Positions 33,901 through 44,300 of a stretch of DNA of 64,000 nt are shown one piece after another (position 1 is the stretch's first letter; every line of letters begins with the position of its first letter). Origin of the DNA: Leptasterias polaris (lineage: Eukaryota; Echinodermata; Asteroidea; Forcipulatida; Asteriidae). Location: contig JAZGTN010000025.1 in NCBI GenBank assembly GCA_037783415.1, positions 3,720,001 to 3,784,000 on the forward strand, read 5' to 3'. The notes beneath the pieces were generated by a model that was not told the DNA's origin, searched no databases, and worked only from the letters and a program-made list of their open reading frames with translations. The position numbers and the translations under genes are program-made.

Positions 33901-35351
33901 CTCTTTCCTGTAGCCGAACGGCAGGCCGTACTTCGCCAGGTTGTCGAAGTTTCCCACGTCCTCTTCGTCCAGAAACACTTTAATGTTTGGCTTGAATCTC
34001 TCTTTGAACCACTTTGAATACATTGCTATTGAAGAAACTCTCTTTGGACAGGTCTAATGTTTAAAACAAAACAAAAATGTGTTTGCTTGACTCAGGGCAT
34101 TGGAAGCACAATAACCACAAGGATCATGTCTCGGCACAATTACAAAAAAAGCTGGTAAGCACAGACATTTTATTTTGCTAAGCAAGTCTCAGCAAGACAT
34201 TCAATGCATTGTACTTTCGCAGGTAAACCATTCCTGCCAAGGCAAAACGTATTTTCGAGCTAAGCATTGTTGCTTTGCTTAACAGCTTTATGAAGCTGCA
34301 TTAACTGGACAAAATTAAGCATGCGTGCTGTCAAAGCTGTTACCTGTATTTTGTTAGTGCTAAACGATATACAAGTCGCCATGCATGAAAGCATATCAAA
34401 TAACTTTACTTTCCATTCACATAATATCGAGTATGGGAGACTTTTGAACGCTAGGTGGCAGCAGACTTGCCAGGTAGATTTCCATTGTTTACGTTATTCT
34501 GAGCATGCTCACATTTCCAAAAACAACGAATTTACCTGGGTCCAATTTCAAAGAGCTGCTTAGCACAAAAAGTAGCTTAGCACAACAAAACTATGCTTAC
34601 CAGAATAAGGTTACCAGCCAAACTACCATGTCATACACAAGTACAATTTGTAACTGGTATCCTTCTCATTTCTGCTAAGCACAAAATTGTTAAGCAATAT
34701 TTTCTGCTTAAGCAGCTCTATGAAATTGGGCCCTGGTAGGTCTGCTGCCATAGAGTCCCCAAAAGTCTCCCATGAATGATAACAATTATAACATGAGACA
34801 CAGAGCTTCTCGAATTAATACAAGCAAGCAAACATGTGGTCACTACAGTAATGTCAATAGGAAATCCTTCATAATACTAATAGACCTGATTTTAACGGTA
34901 GCACCATAATCTCTCTTGTTGGTGATGCTGTTGTTTACAATAGGCTTAGTACAGTAACATGTAAATAAACACAAAATGTTGATGTTTACACACAAATGTT
35001 TCATGGAAACAAACTTACCGATTCTTTATAGTTGCGATTTTCCATAAAAGGGTACTTCACCAACGCTGCTTTGGCCCTCTTTGCTCCCGCAGGGATCAGT
35101 CTCTCCGGGCGTTCCTCCCCTTTGATTTGCTCCTGCAGCGCCTTGTTCACGGGGAGAGCCGGTCCGAGAAGCCCCGACGAACGGGCAAGACCGCCGGTGC
35201 CTCCCTGTGGTGCAACCAGTGAGAGCGCTCGGCTGATATCCACGTCAACGCGGGTGAAAAGCGCCACGACACCGTACAATGCGAGCAATGACACCGATCC
35301 AAGTATTAAGACAGATCGGATGAATCTGCCACTGAAAAGTCTTGCAGCCAT
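21773..35351 (-). CDS. Gene D: ST6GalNAc1/2-like sialyltransferase, complete, 400 aa
   Basis: Minus-strand exons: 35019-35351, 33891-34053, 32439-32598, 27545-27653, 24993-25102, 23751-23863, 21773-21987 (1,203 bp with stop). Type [14 protein letters not shown], a membrane segment at about residues 13-34, then a long stem rich in Gly, Ala and Pro. L-motif at about 190-219 ([19 protein letters not shown]...), S-motif halves [15 protein letters not shown] and [19 protein letters not shown] at 358-361, HDVDNE at 375-380. Sequons NSS and NGT precede the L-motif. It lies about 0.77 kb upstream of gene B's start in the same orientation and is its closest relative in exon 5. The 4.8-kb intron between the L-motif exon and the next holds a 661-bp palindromic element and a 237-bp direct repeat. 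Predicted Golgi glycosyltransferase; acceptor unknown. Confidence 0.92.
22091..23354. mobile_element. TATAGG...CCTATA element, copy 1
   Basis: About 40-bp inverted ends (TATAGGTTTTCTCGGTCAAT; inverted ATTTGACCGAGAAAACCTATA). Subterminal regions carry many short motifs: CATTCGATTTCG and CATTCAATTTAAC on the left, GAAATTGA-type on the right. Centre shares CCAAGATGTCT...CACGCCAACAGATTGATGG with copy 2. In the last intron of gene D. No transposase recognised. Confidence 0.88.
23751..23863 (-). CDS. Gene D exon 6 (first half of S-motif)
   Basis: 113 bp after acceptor CCTTACAG, before a GTGTAG donor (weaker than the GTAAGN donors elsewhere, but position and phase match the paralogues). Encodes [20 protein letters not shown]...ISYRPTTG. 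Confidence 0.9.
23938..24215. mobile_element. GGGCCC-type foldback MITE, longer subtype
   Basis: Ends GGGCCCAATTTCATAGAGCT and AGCTCTCTGAAATTGGGCCC; interior GAAAGGTTAGCATGCCTTTT type, shared with 39465 and 58096. Confidence 0.88.
24609..24942. mobile_element. GGGCCC-type MITE interrupted by another element
   Basis: Outer ends GGGCCCAACTTCATAGAGCT and GGTCTATGAAATTGGGCCC. Interrupted at 24765-24905 by a separate foldback element. Confidence 0.88.
24765..24905. mobile_element. AGGCCGTATCCGAATT foldback element
   Basis: Arms AGGCCGTATCCGAATTGGCG and, inverted, CGCCAATTCGGACACGGCCT, with GGCTAC/GTAGCC tandem triplets inside. About 140 bp. Its nested position shows it is younger than its host MITE. 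Confidence 0.88.
24993..25102 (-). CDS. Gene D exon 5
   Basis: 110 bp after acceptor TTCCACAG, before donor GTAAGT. Encodes [20 protein letters not shown], then [16 protein letters not shown]; starts Asp-x-Lys-Phe like gene B. Confidence 0.84.
25444..26844. mobile_element. TATAGG...CCTATA element, copy 3
   Basis: Ends TATAGGTTTTCCCGGCCAAT and ATTGGCCGGGAAAACCTATA inverted. Left third has CATTCAATTTCG/CATTCAAATT motifs, right end has a run of GAAATTGAATG motifs. The T-rich centre includes an 87-codon hydrophobic reading frame (25864-26127) without recognisable family. In a gene D intron. Confidence 0.87.
26884..27164 (-). mobile_element. tRNA-derived SINE, minus strand, diverged
   Basis: Minus-strand head near 27164 (CGTGTCGTGGCTGAACGG on that strand), body with CTTGCGCAAG and CCTGTGAGGGTAGAGGTTGA, similar to the copy at 19327-19692. 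Confidence 0.7.
27545..27653 (-). CDS. Gene D exon 4 (post-L-motif)
   Basis: 109 bp after acceptor CTGAAAG, before donor GTAATA. Encodes [20 protein letters not shown], then [16 protein letters not shown]. Confidence 0.88.
28030..30395. other. Intron of gene D without recognised content
   Basis: AT-rich intron sequence between exons 3 and 4 of gene D. I see no exon, no clear inverted ends and only short reading frames. Confidence 0.4.
30402..31062. mobile_element. 661-bp palindromic element with 6-bp target duplication
   Basis: Ends TACGGAGCTCCACGAGGGCC and its inverse. CGAATG flanks both sides (30396-30401 and 31063-31068). Each arm is built from tandem copies of a roughly 60-bp unit (TGATAGTTTATCTCACCAAG, ACGACTTCCTAAAACTAAAC) running inward, so the whole can fold into one long hairpin. 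In the large intron of gene D. Confidence 0.9.
31919..32425. repeat. 237-bp tandem duplication
   Basis: Two units, from about 31919 and 32155, then a partial third (ACATGAAAAGAGTATTAGAACT). Within each unit two related half-units start CACGAAATGAGAGTTAGGAT and CATAAAATGAGAATTAGAAC. Confidence 0.85.
32439..32598 (-). CDS. Gene D exon 3 (L-motif)
   Basis: Acceptor chosen as ATTTATAG (AG at 32600-32599), giving 160 bp like gene B exon 4 and keeping frame from exon 2. A stronger-looking GTGTTTCAG lies 8 bases further in but would shift the frame. Encodes [10 protein letters not shown]...[12 protein letters not shown]...SHDYVFR. Confidence 0.9.
32632..33293. mobile_element. TATAGG...CCTATA element, copy 2, truncated
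   Basis: Matches copy 1 from its left end through GTTTGCCTGAATTAAAGTGA and then stops; the right inverted end is missing. Internally shorter than copy 1. Its left end lies 34 bp from the 5' boundary of gene D's L-motif exon. Confidence 0.87.
33891..34053 (-). CDS. Gene D exon 2
   Basis: 163 bp after acceptor ACATTAG, before donor GTAAGT. Encodes [20 protein letters not shown]...[13 protein letters not shown]. Confidence 0.9.
34430..34780. mobile_element. GGGAGACTTT element interrupted by a GGGCCC-type MITE
   Basis: Outer ends GGGAGACTTTTGAACGCTAG and CAAAAGTCTCCCAT, as in the 14.4-kb element. The MITE occupies 34538-34733 (GGGTCCAATTTCAAAGAGCT ... GAAATTGGGCCC). In the first intron of gene D. 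Confidence 0.8.
35019..35351 (-). CDS. Gene D exon 1 (anchor and stem)
   Basis: ATG at 35351-35349, donor GTAAGT after [13 protein letters not shown]. 111 codons covering cytosolic tail, membrane segment ([20 protein letters not shown]) and stem. No intron splits the stem here, unlike gene B. Markedly GC-richer than its surroundings. Confidence 0.88.
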
Positions 35352-35741
35352 TACTTACACGTTTTTATACAAATATTTAGGAGGTATGATTTAAGTCGAA
35401 AAATTATATTCGACGTGATCTGTATTCAATCTGTTGATCAACAGAATATGAAAAACTAAAGGCATATTGATAACAACAGTAATGGACGTGCAGACTTGAT
35501 GGACTTTAGTTCCTTGTTTACATTTCGGTGGAAGGAAGTGCAAACAGGCGAGTACTGTTAGCGAAAATAAACTCAATGAGGTGGACTTTGGATGTAGGAG
35601 GTCAACGGCATTCAATATATTAACATTTTAAAGCTTGGCTTCAGATTTCAGACCGAACGACCACGTAAAAATAAAACCACCCATTTTTTAATTGACTTAA
35701 CAGGTAATCAGGAATAAAGAGGTGTGCTTCACCGATAGGCC

Positions 35742-35954
35742 TATAGACGATGTGACCTCTGACGTCATTTGAAAATCATAACATGATGCGCGCGCATGTC
35801 GCCGGGCAAAACCTTTATGTACTTGACAGCCAGCTAGAAAGTACACGCAATATTACCATGACTACGCGTCTTTTTGCCCGGCGGAACATGACTTGGACAA
35901 CAGACTTGTCAACAGAGGGCGGTTTGAATGTAAACAGAGGTCACATCGTCTATA
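35742..35954. mobile_element. 213-bp MITE with perfect 20-bp inverted ends
   Basis: TATAGACGATGTGACCTCTG at the left and its exact inverse at the right. About 390 bp upstream of gene D's start codon, so close to its promoter. Confidence 0.85.
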
Positions 35955-36157
35955 CATACACGGGCGTATGTTAAGGGTGGTCAGAGGCGTTATTATTATT
36001 AATTTGACCGAAATTGTACACCGATAATTACTATTCCAATCTTTAATATCGGGTAAAAAGATTTGTTGCTTTCTCTATATTTCCGTCTTGCTGTGCTCAA
36101 ATTGTCCCACTGTTTTTGTCGAATTTTGGAAGACAGTTGCCCCTACCCCCTGGGTAT

Positions 36158-36401
36158 TAGACTTGTGGACAAGTCGTTAAATGTCTGTCGCGGTGATAGC
36201 GGAACGGCTTTCTCGCAATATCCCGCGAGAGGGCTGCTCTGTGCGAGATTACTGCTCTCACGACTGGTCGCATTTACGAAGAGTTGGCAGCCAGCAACTT
36301 CGCGCGAGAGCAGTGATCTCGCGAGAGCATTCTTTTACGCGACAGCACCAGATGCGACTCGACTCACCGCGACCATCATTAACGACTTGTCCACAAGTCT
36401 A
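36158..36401. mobile_element. MULE-like foldback element, 9-bp target duplication (copy 1)
   Basis: Ends TAGACTTGTGGACAAGTCG and, inverted, CGACTTGTCCACAAGTCTA. Direct flank CCTGGGTAT at 36149-36157 and 36402-36410. Interior rich in CTCGCGAGAG palindromes. Confidence 0.9.
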
Positions 36402-36958
36402 CCTGGGTATGGGTCGTATAATTAACCAATCTTGTTTTTGCCCGCACGCCGTAGGCCTACTGCTGATGGCCACGCCGCCAGGGGACGCTGGAAACACAAA
36501 GTGTTGTACACAAATACATGAAAATACGGTTGTCTGTTTTACTTGTTTTGAAGAGTCTCCCTCAATGGTTTACACAATTTCCCAAACAGGACAGCATGAC
36601 AAAGTGATGTAGAATATACATATTAAATATTTGTAACTTAACAATTGAGTGAATACTGAAATTCTATTGGAAATTTACAGATATGTAACACATTTCGAAA
36701 CTGCACTAATGTCAGCTTTTGTCTTCGCAATTTTCAGGATTCGGTTTCTGTGAGTTGCAAATATTCGAGGTCAGTATTCTATACACTGTTATGCCATGCT
36801 GTCCTGTCAGGGAAATTGTGTTAATTGTTCAGGGAAGACACACACATCAAAAGTTTTTAAAAAGACGACGGTTTTGTCATGTCTTACTCTTTGTGTATAC
36901 GAAACCTTGCGCTGCCAGCGTCCCCAACCAAGCAATGGCGCCGCGGCGTGCTATGTTA

Positions 36959-37166
36959 TAGTCTTGATTGGCGACGCTGTTTTTTGTTTTAGCCACCGGT
37001 AGAGGGCGCTACATTGACTGTTTGGTCGGGCTGACTCAGAAGGACTGGGCAAGTCTATAAATCTGGATCAAAACTTGATCCAGATGTTCGTGTGATACAG
37101 ATATCTCTTCTCCAGTAATGTTCGTGTAATAACAAAACAAAATTAACGTCGCCAATCAAGACTAGC
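36959..37166. mobile_element. Small foldback element
   Basis: TAGTCTTGATTGGCGACG at the left and CGTCGCCAATCAAGACTA at the right are inverted repeats about 208 bp apart. Confidence 0.7.
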
Positions 37167-37179
37167 CATGTTACTATAG

Positions 37180-37292
37180 GCATTCTACGCTTACACAGCT
37201 AGCGCAGAAATTCGGCGCTTGCTCGGTAAGCGATGAATGGTGATCGCAAGCGCAGAAAATTCAGCGATAAGCAGAGCCATGAAATTGGGCCC
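37180..37292. mobile_element. Half copy of the variant GGGCCC-type MITE
   Basis: Matches the right half of 18479-18729, ending AGCCATGAAATTGGGCCC; the left half is missing. Confidence 0.75.
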
Positions 37293-38960
37293 TGGTCTGA
37301 CATCATACTCGATGGGTTCGAATCCTACCCGAGTACCTTGTGGTTTTTCCTCTCGCATGACTCGGAAGTTAGTGTTTTTCACACTTTTCGATGCAAAAAC
37401 AAAATCACAATACGCCACGTCTTTCAAACCTGGTTGGTAAGCAGTTTGCAAAAGCTAATTTTATTTTCTCAAATTGTTTAATTGTTGCAAATAATACCCC
37501 TTTGCTTACATGTTTGTACAACATCTCCACACCGATGAGAACATTTTACTTCACACTTCCAGTGTTGGGAATCAAAAACATTTCAAGCAATCAGATTTTC
37601 GTCTTCACTACTTAGTTTGGCAATTAAGGGATGGCTTCATAGAGCTGGTAAGCCAAACAATTTTGCTTTAGCGGAAACAAGTTACCAACCAAAAATTCAC
37701 ATGCTGTTTGTTGTCTACAACTGGTTCCCATCAAATTTTTGGCTGAGAAGATTCTTTTCTTTTGTTAAACTGCTTAGCATTTTTTACAGAATTTGGCCGA
37801 GTTATAATATTTGTCTTCATCCAAGTACTTTCATAATACTGCATGGCAAGTTTTTTTCGAGCTCGGAAATCTGGGTTTAACGTTTAAAAAGCTACTGAGG
37901 AGTTTTGCTACTCTCAAAGGTCGGCCCCATCCTAGGCACGAAGGATTGTTTCCGTAGGCATATACGCCCACAATCCAGTAGACCGCCAGAGCGTTCTGCT
38001 GGTCTGCGCATTGTGCTGAGCTACGGGAACATTCCTATACGGGAGAATTATGCGTTAGCATTTTGAATGTTCCAATGGACGCTCTGGCAGTCCAACGGCT
38101 TGGAAATACTGCTGGAATACTTAATAACCGACTTTATGGAATATAACTGACTTTTGAGATGCTCCCTAACATTAGCTCTTTGGCAGGGACCGTTAGAATT
38201 CTGTCTTGGCTGAAGAACCAAGTCCATTCAGGATTTCCTTGATGACATCTTTGAACTCAAGCTCAACTCTCCAAACAGACTAGGCCTTTAACAGAGTGGC
38301 ATTCTGTTATAGAAGCTTCCTGGCTTTCTTCCAAACACTCAGGTAGCCTCCTTACAAACATTTTCTCCCGATAATTTGTTTGGAATGATCACAACATTTC
38401 CATAAAACGGATTCACATTCTTTTTAAAGTTAGTACAAACCTTCAGAAAAGATTTATGTTTTTAGATTCAACTTTGTTGGAAACAAAACATCTTTCTATT
38501 AAATTGAAAGAATTCAAAACCATGACCAGTTTTTAAGCCAGCCAGAAAAATAAAACAAAGATGATTTTTTTTTTCGTTTAATTGTCTGATGGAAAGTGCT
38601 CGACACGGAAAAAAAAATTCCACTAAAAATAGGGTAACTGGTGGAAACTTTCTTGATGCAATATATCTGCATCTTACTGTTTTTAACTTCCCTGTGGAAA
38701 ATATCAATGTTTTACCAACAACAACATACAAGTTTAGAATAATATCACATAAGTTTCATGATTGATTTGTTTACTCGAACTCACAGCTGGCATCGACTTT
38801 GGGCACTCAAATTATCGATGGATATTATTTGTTTAAGCAATAAACCAATAAGAGGCAGAACTATTTATATTTTGCAATATGGAAATAATGTCGAGTTGAA
38901 TTGAATTGAAAACTAGACAAAATAAGAATAATGAAATTTGCATAATACCTCAGCAGTGAC
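37293..38960. other. Intergenic stretch without recognised features
   Basis: No gene found. A weak inverted pair (CCAGAGCGT near 37987, ACGCTCTGG near 38079) hints at another foldback element. Confidence 0.4.
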
Positions 38961-38977
38961 TGGTTTCCCGTCGATAT

Positions 38978-39296
38978 TAGACTTGTGAAAAAGTCGTTAA
39001 ATGTCTGTTGCGGTGATAGCAGAACGGCTCTCTCGCAATATCCCGCGAGAGGTGTGCGAGATTACTGCTCTCAAGACAACAAGTCGTTAAATGTCTGTCG
39101 CGGTAACAGCGGAACGACTCTCTCGCAATATCCCGCGAGAGGGCTGCTCTGCGCGAGATTACTGCTCTCAAGAGTCGGCAGCCAGTAACTTCGCGTGAAA
39201 GCAGTGATCTCGAGAGAGCATTCTTTATTACGCTACAACACCACACGCGACTCGACACACTGCGACAAACATTAACGACTTGTGAACAAGTCTATA
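38978..39296. mobile_element. MULE-like foldback element, 9-bp target duplication (copy 2)
   Basis: Same ends as copy 1 (TAGACTTGTG...CAAGTCTATA). Flank CGTCGATAT at 38969-38977 and 39297-39305. Its left arm is partly duplicated: AAGTCGTTAAATGTCTGT occurs twice, near 38991 and 39081. Confidence 0.88.
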
Positions 39297-39464
39297 CGTC
39301 GATATCAACGCCATGTGGTGAATAAAGATGACCGTGTCTGATTAACGGATATGGCTCCGGCTTGATCATCACCACGTGCTTTGAAGCATAGGAGCCAATT
39401 GGAACATACTTAGCAACAGCCGTAGCTGCTACATCTGACACGGTCTAATGATGCAGACTCAATA

Positions 39465-39972
39465 GGGGCCAATTTCATAGCGCTGCTATTAAATGTAAGC
39501 ACACGAAAAGGAATGCTAACTTTCCGGTGCGTTTTAGTACTGTATAGTATGAAAATGAATGACGTAAAAATGCAATTCCATGGTGACCGCGGAAGCTGGC
39601 TGCCTAATTTTCTTGCTGACCTGTAAAAATAGGCTTACGCTAAGGCAATTTTTTCTACTATTTTGGGGGGGTACTATAGTTAATAGCACGAAAATTTGAA
39701 GCGCTGTGAAATTGGTCTTGATCAGTTAAGCACAGCATAAACTATGCTTAGCAAGAAAGAAGTCACCATCGCAAAGTATACCATGCATTATTCTCGCTTC
39801 TGTTTCCAGCTGAATCGTGCTTAATGGCTAAATGACGTAAAGCTTTGAAAGCCTGTGATTTTGTTTACTGCTTACCGCGGTTTTCTGTGCTCGTACGGCC
39901 AATTATAGAGTATACTTTACAAGGCGCCGAAAGTGCGGGATTGTGCGGTAACAGTGCCATGAAATTGGGCCT
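39465..39972. mobile_element. One or two GGGCCC-type MITEs, longer subtype
   Basis: Starts GGGGCCAATTTCATAGCGCT; GCGCTGTGAAATTGG near 39700 closes the first element, and GTGCCATGAAATTGGGCC near 39970 closes a second, diverged one. Confidence 0.7.
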
Positions 39973-40162
39973 CAGTGCAAAATACTAATTTTAAAAACGA
40001 TGATATACCGTAGTAGGCAATTAATACACAGTTAGTTTAGTAACATGGCACTTTGGCTTGGTTATGCAAAACCGTGTCTCGCGAGTGCTAGTTTTGTATT
40101 TTAACAAAAAAAACATTACCCGAATTTGTGAATACGTCTTATTTTTGCAGGATTAAATTATC

Positions 40163-40599
40163 ATGGCCCAATTTCATAAAGCTGTCAAAGAGTGAAATAC
40201 GGCTTAATTGAGATATACAGCAATCCTTCACCGATCTTGAACTCTTGGTGGCAGCAGACATGCCTCCATTACTGCGGTGTACCTGGGTGGTACTGCGCTG
40301 CCTAGTGACTGGTATAAGGTTTGGGCTACACGGCGATCATTTGATCAGTCGCGGGTTATTAGACTTTTACTTTGCAAATCGCTTAAACCCGTCGCTAGGC
40401 AGCGCAGTGCCACCCAGGTACCACTGCAATAATGGCGGTATCTGCTGCCACCAAGAGTTCAAGATCGGTGAAGGATTGCTGTATAAGCAGGGAACCGGTC
40501 ACAAGAATTATACATAATTATTATTTTGGCAGGTAACCGGTTTTTTCTCTCTCTCAGCTTAGCAATTTTTCCCGCTTAGCATGTTTAATGAAACTGGTT
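40163..40599. mobile_element. Degenerate MITE holding a long palindrome
   Basis: Outer ends GGCCCAATTTCATAAAGCTG and a weak AATGAAACTGG. Inside, arms at about 40200-40312 and 40393-40490 are inverted copies (CAGCAATCCTTCACCGATCT, GGCAGCAGA, GCGCTGCCTAG) around an 80-bp centre. Confidence 0.75.
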
Positions 40600-41106
40600 C
40601 ACAAACACTCACAAAACGAAAAGTGTAGCCTACAGCAGCTTTGTCACTTATTATCGATTGTTAGAAAAACACATGCAGCTGCTGGTGGTATCAAAACTTC
40701 ACAGTTTTTATACCAGCTGGGTATTCAATCAGTTGTTTGCAATTTGTAGCACTGTTAATTCAGCAAAAGCCGGATGGTGAATTGTTTTATCTTCACAAAC
40801 CTGCTGGGATTGCTCTGAAATTTCGGAATTTGCAAATGTTTTTGAGGAATCATCTGGACTGAACACATTGGAAATAAGTATTTTTTTGGTCTGTTCTTAA
40901 AAACAGTCTGCATTATAAATATACATACCAAATGTTGTGACATGGAAATACTCCGGATCCAACAAGACGCGTACTTGGATTTACTATATGACTGGAAATT
41001 TTAACCCGTCTTGGACTGGATAACATTGACGTAGCCATAAAGAGGCGGATCGGAAGGAAAACGAAAGTCTGAGTTTGAAAGTGGATCTAGACTCTGGCTC
41101 TCCATT

Positions 41107-41373
41107 ATGGCATTAAAACTATTCCGACTTCGGCGACTGTACCTTGTCTTTGCGGTTCTGGCAATTTACGGTGGGCTGATGATGTTGTTGACGTTAATCC
41201 CTCTTCTGCGGCAAGCTAAAAATGACGGTAGCCTCAAGGGGTATCAGACAATCAGAAAGGGGGTTTTAGTTGATAGCGAGGCAAGTTTGACTAAACAAAA
41301 TAATAAGGCACGGGATAGAAAGTTACAGTTAGAGAGGCTGCCGTTCGAAAGAGATCCAGCTTACAAACAGTCG
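41107..41373 (+). CDS. Gene C exon 1 (anchor and stem)
   Basis: ATG at 41107; 89 codons; donor GTAAGA after [10 protein letters not shown]. Hydrophobic segment [20 protein letters not shown] after a basic tail. Confidence 0.88.
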
Positions 41374-44300
41374 GTAAGATATTTCATTTTGTGTAAACTC
41401 AATTCTATTTTTTCATTCAGAATCTATTTGTAAGTTGACATTATTCGTTGTGTCGATTGTTTTGTTATTTAAGCCATTGCATAAAAAATATGGTTGTTAA
41501 TACTTCTTTATTATTTGATTGCTAAGTTTTGTGTACCCTTTTTAAGCAGATATATAGATAAAACAACAAAACAAAACAATTGTGCTCTTTATTTAGATGC
41601 ACTGCATTAAAGCGAGCTATAAGATTTGTACACTTTTAGGAATACATATTGATGAAAACTTGTCTTGGAACAAGAATTGAAGTTATTTTCACTAAAATTT
41701 CATAAAACAATTCATGGTCATTCTTTTTTGGAGTAATTACCAAGGGTACATAATACCCTCCCTTTAAAGGCAATTTTCTTACAGTTTCCACTTTGTGTCT
41801 TGTTTTTTAAGGTTTGCCCCAAGACTGTCTCTTCAGTGACCAAATATTCCAAATGGTTCCGGGAAAGATATATTCCTGGGATAAAAATGTTCATAGACAA
41901 GGAGGACATTCGCAGAGTCAAAGAACTAAATGAGTATTCTCTCCCATTTGGGATCAAACAGGCTAACAAGACATGTAAGTTTTAAAAAATTCAAACAAGC
42001 AATGTCCATATACACACTCGTATATGACGTCACAAGCTCAAACAGCGCCCTCACTGAAAAGACGCATCCTCGGCTGATAGGCCGTGTGGTGGCGTCAGTT
42101 AGTGGCTGAGGCCGGAGCACATGAAAAGTCCTAATCTTCAACGTTGCCGCTGCAGCCAAAAGCCATAGCCATTATCACTTGATTCGGACACTAGCTCGAA
42201 CATCCGACGCAATCTAACGTCATCACTTCGAGTGGACATTGTATAAAAACACTTAATCATCCAGCCTGTGCTTTCATAACGAGTCACCCGTACACTAGGT
42301 TTTTTATCTGCAATGACTTGGGACAAGTCTAGTGTTGCACACGTGTCAAGACCAGGTGGTCGCGTTTTGAATTGTTGACACAACGCTTAGTTTTTAACAT
42401 TCCCGTACAAAAATGTAGAGACCCAGTTTTCTCAGAATGATTTCATCAGCTGTTGACAAATATTGCAGTTGGAGGGTATCGATTACAATGGCGATTTACA
42501 CCTTATTAACGTGAAGTTAGAGACTTGCTTTTTCCCACTCACATGAGGACTCTATCTATTGAAAAATTAGTACATCACAAAATTGGATGGGTCTTTTCCC
42601 TTCCTCCTTAAGCAAAATTTTGTGATGACTCTATCCGTAATACCTCATACAAAAAGGTTTATTTCCATCAGTTTTCCGTATATAAAGTGTTTTTATCAAA
42701 ATATGTTTTCTCAATAAACAATTACAATTCAAGGTAAAGAATAGAAAGTGAACTAAAATACTACTAAATATACATTTTCATTGTGACCCTCTTTGGTTCC
42801 AGTCGCTGAAATATTGAACCACACTTCGTTCCGCAACCCGGAACTTCCGCTGCACAACTCCAGTCAGCAATGCATCAAATGTGCTGTTGTCGGGTGCGGA
42901 GGGATCCTGAACGGATCCGAAGCCGGAGCGGAAATCGAAGGCCACGACTACGTCTTCAGGTACAGATTATATTTACTGGAAAAATTAGATTTTTCTATAA
43001 CGTCAGAGTTACTTAACAATCGACCTAATATGCATATTACGCCGGTTGAGTATAGGGCGCCGTCGCCTAAAGGTCAAAGGGAGCCGCTCATTGGCCACTC
43101 CTGTACGCCGTGCGTACAAATACAGGAAGTTGAATAATCTGCATAATTGAATTATTCATTTAAAACGATTCAAACGATTTCCGAATATTTGATTTTTATC
43201 TCGAGGTTGTTAATGTATGGGTTTTTTGTTTTTTCAATTGCAGGTTGAACAGGGCCTTTTCAAGAGGGCGCCATGCCAAGGATGTGGGCAAGAAAACCAC
43301 TTTTTATACATTCTTCCCCGAATCAGAGCACATTTCTGACGTATTTGACGAGGTGAGGTCAGATTCAAATCTGACAATATTGACCTTTAAATTTCACTGA
43401 TTTAAGTACGAATGAACTGGGCCCAATTTCATAGAGCTACTTTAATCAGCAGAAATTCTGCTAAGCAAACATTAGCATGATACCAGTCACAGTTTGTACG
43501 AGTGTGATAGTACTTTGGCTGGTAACCTATATTTTTGTTGTGCTTAGCTACTTGTTGTGCCTAAGCAGCTCTATGAAATTAGGCCCTGTTGATACGGCCT
43601 AAGAAAAGGTAGTGTGTGCTGGTGACTCATGAGGTCAAAGGTTAAATTCTGACAGGAAGACAGAGTCAACTGGTTTTTTAAACTGGTAACCTGAGAAGAA
43701 GGTGATATTTAACATGACGAATGAGTCTTACCGGTGTTCAACATGCTCGTCTGGGTTCCATCGCGAAGGTTGCCAGAAAATGAATCAATTCAAACAAGGC
43801 GCCAGACTATGCTCTCTTCCAGCCGTGACTTGGTCACATGGATCTGTGGGTAAAAAAATAATAATAGTTGCAATATCATAACGGCTTGTACTTTATAGGA
43901 AAGCTTTAAAACAATGTTTTACTTCATTTTTGTTTGTTTGGGGGCTTTTTTCTTCAGAATGTGACGTCCCTCTACGCCATGTTCAAACCTTATGACGTAT
44001 CATACGCTCTGCATATGATTAAAGACATTAAGCCACCAAACGCCTCAGGGGTGAACGGAATGCAGTAAGTATCTTTAGATTTGTTTAACTCTGCACCCTT
44101 TTTTTTCTTTGAAAAGCAATTAACTCTGTACACTGTGAAGAGAATTAACTCTGTGTTCAATTTTTTCTTTGAAGAGTACATATAACTCTGTAAACAAATT
44201 TCTTTGAAGAGTCTGTACACTTTTTTCTTTGAAGAGTAGTCAACTCTGCACACTTTGAAGAATAATTAACTATGTTCATTTTTTTCTTTGTACTATGTAC

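Larger units (their letters stand above)
35352..41106. other. Intergenic, between divergent genes D and C
   Basis: 5.7 kb that should hold both promoters. No further gene recognised; the content identified is foldback and MITE sequence at 35742-35954, 36158-36401, about 36959-37166, 37180-37292, 38978-39296, 39465-39972 and 40163-40599. Confidence 0.6.
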
